This document shows positions 1 to 5,996 of a stretch of 6,483 nucleotides of DNA, piece by piece; position 1 is the stretch's first letter; each line of letters begins with the position of its first letter. The notes under the pieces are model-generated. The model had not been told where the DNA came from and ran no database searches. It saw only the letters and a program-made list of their open reading frames with translations. The DNA is from Chloroflexota bacterium. GTDB taxonomy: Bacteria > Chloroflexota > FW602-bin22 > JACPRP01. The position numbers and the translations under genes were made by a program. Where the stretch lies: NCBI GenBank assembly GCA_016210495.1, contig JACQUC010000201.1, forward strand, positions 1-6,483, in the 5' to 3' direction.

Positions 1-944
1 ATCATGTGGTGGCCAAGGTCATACCGCGCTTCGGGAAGGCCACGGTGGAGAAGATCGCCATCAACGCGGTGATGGCCGGGGCGCTGCCAACTTACATGCC
101 GCTGTTGATCGCGGGTGTCCAGGCGGTGATGGATACCCGCACCTGGTTCGGCATCTGGGAGGTCAGCACCGGCTCGTGGGTGCCGTTTTGGATCGTAAAT
201 GGCCCCATACGTCAACAACTGCACATCAACGGCGGCGCAGGGGCGCTGAGCCCGGGAGACATAGCCAATGCCACCATCGGGCGGGCGATGGGGCTGATCA
301 TCAAGAACATCGGCGGGGCACGCAAGGGTATCGAGGACATGGGGGTGCTGGGCAACCCGGGCAAGTACACGGCGGTGATTGCCGAGAACGAGGAGGAGAG
401 CCCCTGGGAGCCCTTGCACATGGAGCAGGGGTTCGACAAAGGCGACAGCACTATTTCGCTCTTCTTCCCCAATTGCTTCGCGCAGCCGCAGGTTTACGCG
501 ACGGATCCCAAGGGCATAATGGATACGTTGATCTACAACATCCCACCGGCGCGGAGAGACGGGCTGGCGTGCATAGTGCTGAATCCGGGGCTCGCGAGGA
601 TTCTGGCCGAGAGTGGATGGACGAAGGAAGATATCGCGCGCTTCGTCTCGGAGTACGCCCGTGTACCGGCCTATCGGCATCCGGACTTTTGGCCGGTTAT
701 GAATTCGTCGAGGTATGTGATCAGGCGGCCACCGCCGGTCAATCGTGGGGAGTCTATGTCGCTGATAAGGGAGCCCGAAAGGATCAAGGTCGTCGTCGCC
801 GGGGGAGATGGCGACCTCGTGAGCATCGGCATTGGCGGTATGATGACCTGCCAGTGGGTAACGCACAAGGTAAACTTGCCGCCAGACTGGGATACCCTGG
901 TAGAGAAGTACCGAGGCCTGGTACCCAGGCATGCCTGCTACTAA
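1..944 (+). CDS. UGSC-partner domain protein, 5'-truncated at window edge
   Basis: This is the C-terminal 313 residues of a protein whose start lies before the window; the frame is open from the first full codon (position 3), and the GTG at 6 is an internal codon. Alignment by eye with the complete protein at 4866..5981 shows that about 57 N-terminal residues are missing if it is a stand-alone copy, or far more if it is a UGSC fusion like 3169..4848. It carries every landmark of the partner domain: KIAINAVMAGALPTYMP, STGSWVPFWIVNGP, GAGALSPGDIANATIGRA, GGARKGIEDMGVLGNPGKY, AENEEESPWEPLH and a glycine-rich VVVAGG segment near the C-terminus. Conserved cysteines occur in GLACIVLNPG and TCQWVTHKV. 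It is closer to the C-terminal half of the 3169 fusion than to the 4866 copy. I see no signal peptide or membrane segment in the visible part, so it is probably cytoplasmic. The biochemical function is unknown; the family call rests on its association with UGSC (seleno)proteins. It ends with TAA. Confidence 0.85.
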   Translation, partial: HVVAKVIPRFGKATVEKIAINAVMAGALPTYMPLLIAGVQAVMDTRTWFGIWEVSTGSWVPFWIVNGPIRQQLHINGGAGALSPGDIANATIGRAMGLIIKNIGGARKGIEDMGVLGNPGKYTAVIAENEEESPWEPLHMEQGFDKGDSTISLFFPNCFAQPQVYATDPKGIMDTLIYNIPPARRDGLACIVLNPGLARILAESGWTKEDIARFVSEYARVPAYRHPDFWPVMNSSRYVIRRPPPVNRGESMSLIREPERIKVVVAGGDGDLVSIGIGGMMTCQWVTHKVNLPPDWDTLVEKYRGLVPRHACY

Positions 945-977
945 CGAGCGCAGCGCGATTGCTCTGCACGGTGCCCT

Positions 978-1003
978 TGTAGGGACGTTGCATGCAACGT
1001 CTC
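978..1003. repeat. Palindromic dispersed-type repeat
   Basis: GACGTTGCATGCAACGTC at 984..1001 is a perfect 18-bp palindrome, preceded by TGTAGG. The leading TGTAGGGACG matches the TGTAGGGGCG that opens the repeat at 1062 except for one base, and the change is compensated on the other side of the stem (CGTC here, CGCC there). This suggests two members of one palindromic repeat family with different stems. It lies 40 bp after the partner gene stop codon and could act as an mRNA-stabilising or transcription-attenuating hairpin, but no T-tract follows. Confidence 0.6.
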
Positions 1004-1058
1004 ATGGGCATCAACCTAATGTCAATGCCGATTTGAGGATATCGGCTGGGGACGTAGT

Positions 1059-1221
1059 TAATGTAGGGGCGAATGGCGTTCGCCCAAAACGTTGGTACGC
1101 AGATGTGAGAAATCGGCGTGCTGACCGATGAGCGGGCATCGAGCCGACGTTTTGCACACTGGACAGGCGCCTCGGTCGGATCGAGAGACGGCACGGGCGA
1201 ACGCCGTTCGCCCCTACATTA
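1059..1221. mobile_element. MITE-like element with 27-bp terminal inverted repeats
   Basis: The ends 1059..1085 and 1195..1221 are reverse complements over 27 bp with a single mismatch (T1074). Each end begins with TA followed by ATGTAGGGGCGAA and is itself a small stem-loop (GGGCGAA, 5-nt loop, TTCGCCC). The roughly 109-bp interior has no ORF of its own. TA at both outer edges would fit a TA target duplication as made by IS630/Tc1-mariner-type transposases, although TA is self-complementary and may simply belong to the repeat. No transposase is present, so the element would be non-autonomous. Its right end lies 92 bp upstream of the lipoprotein start, where it could carry promoter sequence. 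A plain pair of dispersed palindromes is the alternative. Confidence 0.55.
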
Positions 1222-1297
1222 TGATGGTCGAGATCGAACGCCTATGGCGTGATCTCCAACAAACGGTATGGCAAGCGAACAAATCCAAAGCTTCAAG

Positions 1298-1305
1298 AAG
1301 AGGTG
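1298..1305 (+). promoter_or_regulatory. Ribosome binding site of the solute-binding lipoprotein gene
   Basis: AAGAGGTG lies 8 nt before the ATG at 1314 and matches the Shine-Dalgarno consensus apart from one missing G. With the signal peptide that begins exactly at that ATG, it fixes the start, although the frame is open upstream to an ATG at 1128. Confidence 0.55.
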
Positions 1306-1313
1306 TAGGAAGA

Positions 1314-2996
1314 ATGAAACGAAAAACCTTGCTGCGAGTTGGTCTTTCAGGAATGGCCTTGTGGCTGGCGATGTCCTTGGCCCTGGTTGCTTGTTCTCAA
1401 GCGCCCGCGCCGGCGACCGCCCCAAGCAAGGCCGAGTCCCCTAAGTCCACGTCCCCGCCCGTGCAGGCGAAGTCCGCGGAAACCAAGACGGCACCCGCGA
1501 CCGAGGCAAAACCGGCGACCGCAGCGAAGCCGGGGCCAACCCCGCAGGAGGGCGGCGTCCTGAAGATCCTTTCCGGTTGGCCACCGCAGGCGTTCGGCTA
1601 TCCACCATCAATCGTCGGCATCTCTCTGGTCGCGACCATTCCGGGCGTCGACGCTCTCGTCGGCATGGATAATCAGGGACGTGCCACGCCCAAGCTGGCG
1701 ACGGCCTGGGAGATCGGCAAGGATGGCAAGTCGATTACGTTCACGCTGAGGAAGGGCGTCAAGTTCCACGACGGTACTATCTTTGACGCCAAGGCGGCTA
1801 AATGGAACCTCGACGGCGTCAAGAACGCCAAGATGGAGAAGACCGAGAACTGGACCACGGTGGACGTCCTCGACGACAATACCGTCCGCATCAATCTCTC
1901 AGAGTATGACAACGGCATCCTGCCGATGCTGGCGCGCACGATTGGCTTGCAGGTATCACCCACGGCATTCGAGAAGAACGGTAAGGACTGGGCTGCCTGG
2001 CATCCGGTGGGCGCGGGACCATTCAAGTTCGTCAGCTTCGAGCGCGACGTCTCCGTGAAGTACGAGCGGTTCGACGACTATTGGGGCGGCAAGCCCTACC
2101 TTGATGGAGTAGAATTCCGCTACGTCAAAGACCAGATGATACAGTCGGCAGGAATTCAGGCGGGAGAGGGACAGGTCATCTTCCGCGCGACCACCAGAGT
2201 AGCGGCAGATCTACGCGCGAAGGGATATCAAGTTATCGCCGGGGGCCAGGGTGGCGCTCTGTCCACGAACCTCGATGCCCTCTTGCCCGACACGGCAAAC
2301 GCGGACTCTATCTTCGCCAAGAAGGGGGTACGCGAGGCGATAGACTATGCCATCGACAAAAAGGCGATCGCGAAGGCGGTAGGGCTCGGCACCTGGGAAA
2401 CGGCCGCTCAGGTCGTTCCACGTGGGTATCCAGGCTACAACGCCGCGCTCGAAGGCCGAACATACAACCCCGACAAGGCCAAGCAGTTGCTGGCTGCGGC
2501 GGGTTACCCCAGTGGCTTCAAAACCAGGATCATCGCACCGAACACGGTCGAACAGGACATGCTGGTGGCCATACAGAGCAATCTCAAGACGGTTGGGATC
2601 GACGCTCAGTTGGAGATAGTGCCTCGTGCCAAGTACGACGAATACGACTTGAAGGGCTGGAAGGACGGTCTCTTGTACTTAGTAATGGCACTGGAGCCGA
2701 ATGCCGGCAACGTCCTGTCGAGGATGATAGGCTCACCGGTCCAGCGCTTCGTCAGCCTGGCCAGGCCCTCCGAATGGGACGAATCGCTCAAGCGCTCACG
2801 AGGAACGGCCGACTTCGAGACGTACAAGTCGCTGATGGACAAAGCGGTAAAGGTTGCCTACGACGAAGAGCTGGTGGTTCCCCTGTTCGAATCGTCGCTA
2901 CCGTACGTCGTCGCTCCAACCGCGCACGATACCGGCTTCCTCACCTCGGGATTTCAGCTAAGCTGGACGCCGGAGAAAGCGTGGCTGAGCAAGTAA
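1314..2996 (+). CDS. ABC transporter substrate-binding lipoprotein, family 5 (DppA/OppA type)
   Basis: This is a 560-residue extracytoplasmic solute receptor of the SBP_bac_5 family, which delivers peptides, opines, nickel or other small solutes to an ABC permease. Residues 1-26 form a lipoprotein signal peptide (basic MKRK start, hydrophobic core) ending in the lipobox LVAC, with Cys27 as the lipidated residue. Residues 28-79 are a low-complexity Ala/Pro/Lys/Thr linker that would tether the receptor to the membrane. Family landmarks follow: RKGVKFHDGT near 146, GAGPFKF near 233, DDYWGGKPYLDGVEF near 254, and KKGVREAIDYAIDKKAI near 336. The upstream frame to 1128 is not part of the protein because it overlaps the repeat element and would bury the signal peptide. 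No permease or ATPase gene is visible, so the receptor is either an orphan or works with a transporter encoded elsewhere. The ligand is unknown; its place among UGSC genes suggests it collects the substrate of that system. It ends with TAA. Confidence 0.93.
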   Translation: MKRKTLLRVGLSGMALWLAMSLALVACSQAPAPATAPSKAESPKSTSPPVQAKSAETKTAPATEAKPATAAKPGPTPQEGGVLKILSGWPPQAFGYPPSIVGISLVATIPGVDALVGMDNQGRATPKLATAWEIGKDGKSITFTLRKGVKFHDGTIFDAKAAKWNLDGVKNAKMEKTENWTTVDVLDDNTVRINLSEYDNGILPMLARTIGLQVSPTAFEKNGKDWAAWHPVGAGPFKFVSFERDVSVKYERFDDYWGGKPYLDGVEFRYVKDQMIQSAGIQAGEGQVIFRATTRVAADLRAKGYQVIAGGQGGALSTNLDALLPDTANADSIFAKKGVREAIDYAIDKKAIAKAVGLGTWETAAQVVPRGYPGYNAALEGRTYNPDKAKQLLAAAGYPSGFKTRIIAPNTVEQDMLVAIQSNLKTVGIDAQLEIVPRAKYDEYDLKGWKDGLLYLVMALEPNAGNVLSRMIGSPVQRFVSLARPSEWDESLKRSRGTADFETYKSLMDKAVKVAYDEELVVPLFESSLPYVVAPTAHDTGFLTSGFQLSWTPEKAWLSK

Positions 2997-3008
2997 CCCG
3001 GAGTGAAC

Positions 3009-3035
3009 CGCAAAGAACGCAAAGAGCGCAAAGAG
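3009..3035. repeat. Three 9-bp tandem units (CGCAAAGAR)
   Basis: The units CGCAAAGAA, CGCAAAGAG and CGCAAAGAG follow each other exactly, starting 12 bp after the lipoprotein stop codon. I recall similar CGCAAAGA-type tandem units as a dispersed intergenic repeat in many environmental bacteria; that cannot be verified here. No role is evident. Confidence 0.7.
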
Positions 3036-3041
3036 GGATTG

Positions 3042-3064
3042 CGAAGGGACCTTTATGTCCTTCG
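3042..3064 (+). repeat. Hairpin downstream of the lipoprotein gene
   Basis: CGAAGGGAC and GTCCTTCG can pair as an 8-bp stem with one bulged G around the loop CTTTAT. It lies 45 bp after the stop codon. It could end or stabilise the lipoprotein transcript, but no run of T follows, so it is not a canonical intrinsic terminator. It may be part of the same dispersed repeat as the adjacent 9-bp units. Confidence 0.45.
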
Positions 3065-3153
3065 TGTTCCTCGCCGTAAGCGTCCCCGGTCTTCAATCTA
3101 GGTGGCGCGCTGCCAAGGGTATGATTGACTAATAGAAGACGAAATCTCATCAC

Positions 3154-3160
3154 AAGGAGA
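3154..3160 (+). promoter_or_regulatory. Ribosome binding site of the UGSC-fusion gene
   Basis: AAGGAGA lies 8 nt before the ATG at 3169. A similarly spaced purine-rich site precedes the related gene at 6195, and both proteins begin MSxQYEVLSPWAE, which confirms this start. Confidence 0.8.
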
Positions 3161-3168
3161 TCTTAGAG

Positions 3169-4848
3169 ATGAGTACCCAGTATGAAGTGCTTAGCCCCTG
3201 GGCGGAGGTGGATCCTGTCCCAATGAGGGGAATTTCACCCCGGTTGGCGAACCTGGCGGATAAGAAGATCGGGCTGTTCGCCAACACCAAGGGCGTTGCA
3301 CCTCCGATGCTGGGCTTTGTCGAACAGAAGCTTAGGGCCAGATTCCCAACGCTCGAGTTTAGCCTTTTTCTGTTCAAGCATACCCACGAGGTCACTGAGA
3401 CCGAGGAGAAGGCCGGATTCGAGGAGTGGGTCAAAGGGCTGGATGCGATTATAACCGCCGTTGGCGACTGAGGGTCCTGCACGAAGTACCTTGTGTACAA
3501 CACGATCGCGATAGAGGACCTGAACAAGCCAGCGGTGGCGCTTTGCAACGAGGGCTTCGCATCCGATGCCAGATCGGCCGCCTCCGGCAGAGGAATGCCG
3601 GGCCTGCGCGTCGTGCCAGAGAACACCCCCACCAACACCAGCGTCATCGAAGAGATCGAGATGGGGATAAATGGGGCCATTGACGACATCGTGGCGGCAT
3701 TGACGTGCCCGCTAAGCCCGGAAGAGTCGTCGCCCCCAGCGAAGGAGCTACAGAAGGCTTCAGGCATCGTCTTCGGTGGCAGCCTGCAAGAGGTGAATCG
3801 GTTCTTCTACAGGCGGGGGTGGACCGACGGGCTACCGATCATACCACCCACCGAGGAAGCCGTCGTCGAGATGCTCACGGGAACCGATCTCCCTCCCGAC
3901 CATATGGTGACAAAGATCATCCCCCGGCTCGGCAAGGCCACAGTGGAGAAGATCGCCGTCAACGCCGTCATGGCCGGGGCCTTGCCAACCTATATGCCGG
4001 TGTTGATCGCAGGGGTCCGCGCCCTGATGGACTCGAAAACGTGGTTCGGCATCTACGAAGTCAGCACGGGGTCCTGGGTACCGTTTTGGATCGTGAACGG
4101 GCCCGTTCGCAAAGACCTCGAAATCAACAGTGGCGCCGGAGCCCTGAGTCCGGGCAACATCGCCAACGCGACCATCGGGCGGGCGCTGGGCCTGATCGTG
4201 AAGAACATCGGCGGGGCGCGCAAGGGTGTTGAAGACATGGGGGTGTTGGGCAACCCCGGCAAGTATGCGGCTGTGATCGCCGAGAACGAGGAGGACAGCC
4301 CTTGGGAGCCCCTCCACGTGCAAGAAGGCCTCGAGCGAGAGGATAGCGCTATTTCCCTTTTTTTCCCAAATTCCTTCGCGCAGATACCGGCGTACGGCCC
4401 CGACCACAAGGACCTGCTGAATACTCTGATCTATAACGTTCCGCCTGGCAAGAGGGACGGCCTGACGTGTGTCATGCTGAATCCGGCACACGCGGCGAGC
4501 CTGGCCAGTAGCGGCTGGACGAAGGATGACATCACTCGCTTCATTGCAGAGTACGCGCGCGTCCCGGCCCATCGCCACCCGAATTCCTGGCCCGTGATGT
4601 ATTCGGGAAGGTACATGCTCAGGCAACGCCCGCCGCTGAATCCCGAGGAATCTATGTCCATAATCGGTGGGCCCGAAAAGATCAGGGTCGTCGTCGCCGG
4701 TGGACCAGGCAGCTTCGTCGGTATCGGTCTTGGGGGCACCATGCCGTGCGAGTGGGTGACCAAGAAGGTGGAGCTGCCTGCGAATTGGGACAGGCTGGTA
4801 GAGAAGTTTCGGCATGTGGCGCCCACATGCGTTGGCTACTCAGGGTAG
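3169..4848 (+). CDS. UGSC-family selenoprotein fused to partner domain (in-frame UGA = Sec101)
   Basis: I read this as one 559-residue selenoprotein. Codon 101 is TGA (3469..3471), and the same frame continues without a further stop to the TAG at 4846..4848. Residues 1 to about 178 form the UGSC domain: an N-terminal MSTQYEVLSPWAE segment, an alpha/beta-looking region (KKIGLFANTKGVAP near 34), then a strand, DAIITAVGD, leading into U101-G-S-C104-TKY and a second strand, PAVALCNEGF (Cys126). U101 and C104 form a UxxC pair suited to selenenylsulfide chemistry. A polar, Pro-rich linker at about 179-198 leads to the partner domain (about 198-559), with WTDGLPIIPPTEEAV at 218, GGARKGVEDMGVLGNPGKY at 348, AENEEDSPWEPLH at 371, and cysteines at 434, 527 and 554. 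There is no signal peptide, so it is probably cytoplasmic. If selenocysteine were not inserted, translation would stop after 100 residues and the partner domain would be lost. The reaction is unknown. A true stop with a downstream GTG restart at 3493 is unlikely because no good ribosome binding site precedes it. Confidence 0.88.
3469..3471 (+). other. Selenocysteine codon (TGA, Sec101)
   Basis: The codon context reads V-G-D-[TGA]-G-S-C-T-K-Y, which matches the U/C-G-S-C motif that names the UGSC family; members carry either Sec or Cys at this place. Coding signal continues directly after it: a strand-like PAVALCNEGF and then a long domain with close paralogs in this window. The second UGSC gene (6195) aligns without gaps up to four codons before this point. 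Confidence 0.87.
3472..3521 (+). promoter_or_regulatory. Candidate bacterial SECIS hairpin
   Basis: A bacterial SECIS is a stem-loop right after the Sec codon that binds SelB. Two foldings are visible. In the first, 3478..3484 (TGCACGA) pairs with 3491..3497 (TTGTGTA) using two G-U pairs, with the 6-nt loop AGTACC; a G lies at the second loop position, 18 nt from the U of UGA, as the bacterial SECIS rules call for a G at the start of the loop. In the second, GGGTCCT (3472..3478) pairs with AGGACCT (3515..3521), one pair being G-U, and would enclose the inner hairpin except for the shared base 3478. No folding energy was computed, and the loop is slightly closer to the UGA than in E. coli fdhF. 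Confidence 0.5.
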
Positions 4849-4850
4849 AG

Positions 4851-4856
4851 AAGGAG
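4851..4856 (+). promoter_or_regulatory. Ribosome binding site of the stand-alone partner gene
   Basis: AAGGAG lies 9 nt before the ATG at 4866, in the 17-nt gap after the fusion gene's TAG. It decides the start: the frame is open upstream to 4746, but that part overlaps the fusion gene, and the protein from 4866 begins with the shared MSxxYEVLSP leader. Confidence 0.85.
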
Positions 4857-4865
4857 ACGGCGCAG

Positions 4866-5981
4866 ATGAGTGTAGAATACGAGGTGCTGAGTCCTTCAGG
4901 CATGGTCTTCAAAGGCAATCTGCGAGAGGTCAACAGCCTGTTCTATGAGAAGGGCTGGGGAGATGGGTGGCCCATAATGCCACCTACCGAGGAAGCTGTC
5001 GCCGAGATGTTGGCGGGGACGGACCTGCCACCGGGTCACGTGGTGGCAGAGATGAAGCCTCGGCTGGGTCAGGTTACGGTGCAGAAGATCGCCGTCAACG
5101 CGGTGATGGCCGGCGCCCTACCGACGCATATGCCGGTGTTGGTCGCGGGAGCTCAAGCCCTGATGGACCCGGGAAGCTCATTCGGCGCTGAAGAAATCAG
5201 CGCAGGCTCTTGCGCGCCATTCTGGATCGTCAGTGGACCCATTCGAAAAGACCTGCACGTCAACAGTGGCGCGGGGGCGCTGAGTCCCGGTGACATAGCT
5301 AACGCGGCCATCGGGCGGGCCATGGGGCTGATTATCAGGAATACGGGTGGGGCGCGCAACGGGATAGAAGATGTAGGCGTCTTCGGTAATCCAGGTAAGT
5401 ACAGCATGGTCATTGCCGAGAACGAGGAGGAAAGCCCCTGGGAGCCACTGCACGTAGAACAGGGCTTCAGCAGGGAGCACAGCACCATTTCTGTCATGTT
5501 CTCAAACACCAGCACGCAACTGATCCCCTACGGTTCCGATATGGATGGGATACTGAACGCCGTTGTCTCAAACGTTCTGCCTGGGCGACAGGGCTTGCTT
5601 TGTCTCACGCTGATCCCCACGCACGCCAAAGCCCTAGCCAACAGTGGCTGGACCAAGAAGGAGATCGCGGGCTTCATCGCGGAGTACGCCCGTGTCCCCG
5701 CTTACCGACATCCTGGTTACGCGTCGGTCGAAGAGCGCCGGGACTCTACGGCCTGGCAGCAGCCGCCGCACAACGCGGAGGACTGTATGGCGATATTGAG
5801 CGGTCCCGATTCGATCAGGATCATAGTCGCCGGCGGACCAGGTGCCTTCATGGGCCTGTTTCAGGCTGGCAGCTATGCGACCGGCAATCGCTGGGTGACC
5901 AAAAAGGTCGAGCTACCCGCAAAGTGGAACTCGCTGGTGGAGAAATACAGGGGTATCGTGCCCAACTACCTGCGCTACTGA
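4866..5981 (+). CDS. Stand-alone UGSC-partner domain protein
   Basis: This 371-residue protein is homologous over almost its whole length to the C-terminal half of the fusion at 3169..4848 and to the truncated protein at 1..944. It lies 17 nt after the fusion gene and is probably translated from the same mRNA. Residues 1-10 (MSVEYEVLSP) match the first residues of the UGSC domains, after which it passes straight into the partner domain (SGMVFKGNLREVN), as if a UGSC module had been removed. Landmarks are WGDGWPIMPPTEEAV at 31, KIAVNAVMAGALPTHMP at 74, GAGALSPGDIANAAIGRA at 135, GGARNGIEDVGVFGNPGKY at 161, AENEEESPWEPLH at 184 and IIVAGGPGAF near 319. It is the most divergent copy: the STGSWVPFW motif reads SAGSCAPFW (Cys116), and the [TP]C[QE]WVT cysteine of the other copies is absent (TGNRWVT). 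Cys246 is shared by all three. It may be a specialised subunit that pairs with a UGSC protein. It has no signal peptide and its reaction is unknown. It ends with TGA, followed by non-homologous intergenic sequence, so that TGA is taken as a real stop. Confidence 0.88.
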   Translation: MSVEYEVLSPSGMVFKGNLREVNSLFYEKGWGDGWPIMPPTEEAVAEMLAGTDLPPGHVVAEMKPRLGQVTVQKIAVNAVMAGALPTHMPVLVAGAQALMDPGSSFGAEEISAGSCAPFWIVSGPIRKDLHVNSGAGALSPGDIANAAIGRAMGLIIRNTGGARNGIEDVGVFGNPGKYSMVIAENEEESPWEPLHVEQGFSREHSTISVMFSNTSTQLIPYGSDMDGILNAVVSNVLPGRQGLLCLTLIPTHAKALANSGWTKKEIAGFIAEYARVPAYRHPGYASVEERRDSTAWQQPPHNAEDCMAILSGPDSIRIIVAGGPGAFMGLFQAGSYATGNRWVTKKVELPAKWNSLVEKYRGIVPNYLRY

Positions 5982-5996
5982 GACCACAACCGTTGC

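Larger units (their letters stand above)
945..1313. other. Intergenic region with palindromic repeats, no gene
   Basis: This 369-base gap between the truncated partner gene and the lipoprotein gene has no credible coding frame. It holds an 18-bp perfect palindrome (984..1001), a MITE-like element (1059..1221) and the lipoprotein's ribosome binding site. Short ORFs here have no recognisable composition or motif. I could not identify a convincing -35/-10 pair or a T-tailed terminator, although a promoter for the lipoprotein gene should lie in this gap or inside the element. Confidence 0.6.
2997..3168. other. Intergenic region before the selenoprotein gene
   Basis: The region holds 9-bp tandem repeats and a hairpin near the lipoprotein stop, then a more A+T-rich stretch leading into the ribosome binding site. 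TATGAT at 3120..3125 resembles a -10 box, but no acceptable -35 lies 16-18 bp upstream, so a promoter is only a weak possibility. The antisense peptide across the repeats (LCALCVLCGSLR) is the kind of spurious ORF that such dispersed repeats often produce. Confidence 0.45.

Noticed and set aside
1128..1313. A 62-residue N-terminal extension of the lipoprotein
   Set aside because: It overlaps the inverted-repeat element and would bury the signal peptide and lipobox; the ATG at 1314 has a ribosome binding site and a standard lipoprotein start.
3009..3035. A CRISPR array
   Set aside because: The units are only 9 bp and directly adjacent, with no spacers; no other regularly spaced repeats occur in the window.
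3120..3125. A -10 promoter box (TATGAT) upstream of the selenoprotein gene
   Set aside because: No acceptable -35 hexamer or extended -10 TG lies at the right distance, so it is not listed as a promoter.
3150..3767. A 205-residue ORF on the - strand
   Set aside because: It is antisense to the UGSC domain; a similar minus-strand shadow (6161..6409) appears opposite the paralog, which is explained by plus-strand conservation.
3832..4815. A 327-residue ORF on the - strand
   Set aside because: It is antisense to the conserved partner domain, has Arg/His/Pro-rich shadow composition, and similar shadows appear opposite the other two copies.
3493..4848. A separate 451-residue gene with a GTG start
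   Set aside because: It is the in-frame continuation after the UGA; the GTG falls inside a conserved part of the UGSC domain and has no good ribosome binding site.
4746..4865. An earlier start for the stand-alone partner gene
   Set aside because: That part overlaps the end of the fusion gene in another frame, while the ATG at 4866 has a good ribosome binding site and the shared MSxxYEVLSP start.
5979..5981. A second Sec codon at the TGA ending the stand-alone partner gene
   Set aside because: The paralogous proteins end at about the same place with TAA or TAG, and the sequence after it is a non-coding repeat region.
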